In this document: positions 19,287-20,135 of the stretch, in pieces
Layout of the letters: each line of letters begins with the position of its first letter
Position numbering within the stretch: the first letter of the stretch is position 1
Virus record (IMG/VR): IMGVR_UViG_3300043119_000513
Span: 1-20,135 of that record
Source: a virus
Direction: 5' to 3' (one strand)
DNA: 20,135 nucleotides
Made by a program: the position numbers and the translations under genes
Notes under the pieces: generated by a model
Seen by the model: the letters and a program-made list of their open reading frames with translations, nothing else
Database searches by the model: none
What the model was told of the DNA's origin: nothing

Positions 19287-19586
19287 ATGGCCACCGCCGA
19301 AACCATCACCCCGACCGAAGCCCGCCGCCAGCTTGAGTGGCTGCGCTTTTCCAGCGAAGTCGGTGACGCCGCCCGCAAGTCCGAACTCCGCGCCATCATC
19401 CGCGCCGCCGATGAGGTCGAGGAAACCGATCCGGCTGAAATGCTGAAATGGGCCGAGCGTCTGGAAAGCTGGGCCGCTCACTACGACACCCAGGGCCGCG
19501 AGTTTCAGGCCACGGAAAACCGCGAGATTGCGGCCCGCTATCGCCGCTGCGCCGACCGCGCTCTGGGCCTGAAGGTGGCGGCATGA
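19287..19586 (+). CDS. First rightward early gene, unknown helical protein (99 aa)
   Basis: ATG 19287 has GAGGAG eight bases upstream and lies just behind the operator-controlled promoter. The sequence MATAETITPTEARRQLEWLR continues with charged helices (KSELRAIIRAADEVEETDPA; EMLKWAERLESWAAHYDTQG; ENREIAARYRRCADRALGLK). It is entirely alpha-helical in appearance and has no motif I recognise. It is coupled to the next gene by ATGA. Being first under the repressor-controlled promoter, it should be expressed early after infection or induction. Confidence 0.8.
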   Translation: MATAETITPTEARRQLEWLRFSSEVGDAARKSELRAIIRAADEVEETDPAEMLKWAERLESWAAHYDTQGREFQATENREIAARYRRCADRALGLKVAA

Positions 19587-19834
19587 GCGCCCCCCAATAC
19601 ATCGCCAGCGGCGGCGTCATCTTCCAGCGCGAACACGCCCCGATGACGATGGCAGCGGCCCGCCTCGCGGTCGGCATTCACCGGATGAACGCCTCTCACT
19701 GGCTGACGACAGGCGAGGAACGGACGCTTGCTGCCCGCCTCGCACTGGCGAAGACCGAGATGGCGCTGGCCAACGAACTCGAAGCCGCAATCGCCGAGAT
19801 CACCAACCCGCAAGCCGAAAGGGCAGCCGCATGA
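19583..19834 (+). CDS. Second rightward early gene, unknown (83 aa)
   Basis: ATG 19583 overlaps the previous stop (ATGA), and its own TGA overlaps the start of the next gene in the same way. The product begins MSAPQYIASGGVIFQREHAP, followed by helices (MTMAAARLAVGIHRMNASHW; EERTLAARLALAKTEMALAN; ELEAAIAEITNPQAERAAA). I recognise no family. It is translated as part of a tightly linked early group of three genes. Confidence 0.78.
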   Translation: MSAPQYIASGGVIFQREHAPMTMAAARLAVGIHRMNASHWLTTGEERTLAARLALAKTEMALANELEAAIAEITNPQAERAAA

Positions 19835-20135
19835 CCGACGCCGCAGTTATCGAAATCAAGCACCGCCACACCGGCAAAGTGTTGTTCACCGCCAAAGGCG
19901 CGATGACCGTTGCTGCTGCACTGGCAATGGCCGTGGCTGCCGGCGCGAACCTGAGGAGCGCGGACCTGAGTGGCGCGGACCTGAGGAGCGCGGACCTGAG
20001 GAGCGCGGACCTGAGGAGCGCGGACCTGAGTGGCGCGGACCTGAGGAGCGCGGACCTGAGGAGCGCGGACCTGAGGAGCGCGGACCTGAGTGGCGCGGAC
20101 CTGAGGAGCGCGGACCTGAGGAGCGCGGACCTGAG
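19831..20135 (+). CDS. Pentapeptide-repeat protein, C-terminus cut by window edge
   Basis: ATG 19831 forms ATGA with the previous stop. Residues 1-38 are a small domain (MTDAAVIEIKHRHTGKVLFT ... MAVAAG) of the kind often found before pentapeptide repeats. From residue 39 the sequence is an unbroken run of A-D/N-L-x-x pentapeptides (ANLRS, ADLSG, ADLRS). Such repeats fold into a right-handed four-sided helix and can mimic DNA, as in the Qnr/MfpA proteins that bind gyrase; many others have no known role. The frame is open to the window end, so length and C-terminus are unknown. As an early, repressor-controlled gene it might act on a host protein. Confidence 0.88.
   Translation, partial: MTDAAVIEIKHRHTGKVLFTAKGAMTVAAALAMAVAAGANLRSADLSGADLRSADLRSADLRSADLSGADLRSADLRSADLRSADLSGADLRSADLRSADL
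19951..20135 (+). repeat. Perfect 60-bp tandem repeat within the pentapeptide gene
   Basis: From 19951 to the window end the sequence repeats with a period of 60 bases without a single mismatch: a 30-base partial copy, two full copies (19981-20040 and 20041-20100) and a 35-base partial copy. Each unit encodes four pentapeptides: three ADLRS-type and one ADLSG-type. Below this lies a 15-base sub-repeat. The array may continue outside the window. Confidence 0.97.

Noticed and set aside
1-20135. CRISPR array, insertion sequence, integrase, toxin-antitoxin pair or rRNA/tRNA genes
   Set aside because: None was found. The only regular repeats are the iterons at 14452-14523, the operators and the protein-coding 60-bp array at the right end.

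Overview
The window is a continuous piece of a temperate, probably short-tailed (podovirus-type) double-stranded DNA phage or prophage. Base composition is GC-rich throughout. The host is most likely an alphaproteobacterium: one gene encodes a GcrA-like regulator, a family known from Alphaproteobacteria, and the HTH and replication genes have an alphaproteobacterial character. No host gene, integrase or att site is visible, and both ends cut through genes, so this is an internal fragment of a larger phage genome. Family calls come from reading the protein sequences, not from database searches.

Layout from right to left. (1) Immunity region, about 18.5-19.3 kb: a compact HTH repressor on + (18833-19138) is flanked by two pairs of a shared operator, GTATGC-N5-GCATAC. 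The left pair covers a leftward promoter for a Cro-like HTH gene (18539-18736). The right pair covers a rightward promoter for three coupled + genes (19287 to the window end), the last a pentapeptide-repeat protein made of identical 60-bp DNA repeats and cut by the window end. (2) Early leftward operon, 18.3-13.4 kb: an HTH-like protein, three small proteins, RusA resolvase, the GcrA-like protein, a 39-residue peptide, a DnaB-type helicase, a replication initiator carrying iteron-like repeats inside its gene (candidate origin), and an unknown 188-residue protein. (3) Early/late junction, 13.4-13.16 kb: a strong hairpin, a sigma70-like leftward promoter and a long structured leader. (4) Late virion operon, 13.16-0 kb: two small proteins, TerS, TerL, two beta-rich proteins, a P22-like portal, two small proteins, scaffold, SU10-type major capsid protein, a strong intrinsic terminator, an unknown conserved protein, an SU10/T7-type adaptor, a tail-collar fibre protein, a 490-residue tail protein and five further genes including an ejection-type protein.

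The genes fit a lambda-like logic: the repressor silences divergent early promoters, the leftward early operon copies the DNA (initiator, helicase, resolvase), and a separate promoter then drives packaging and morphogenesis. Almost all leftward genes are joined by ATGA, GTGA, TGATG or TAATG overlaps, so translational coupling is the rule. One small + gene (18312-18491) with its own ribosome binding site and terminator lies against the direction of the leftward operon.
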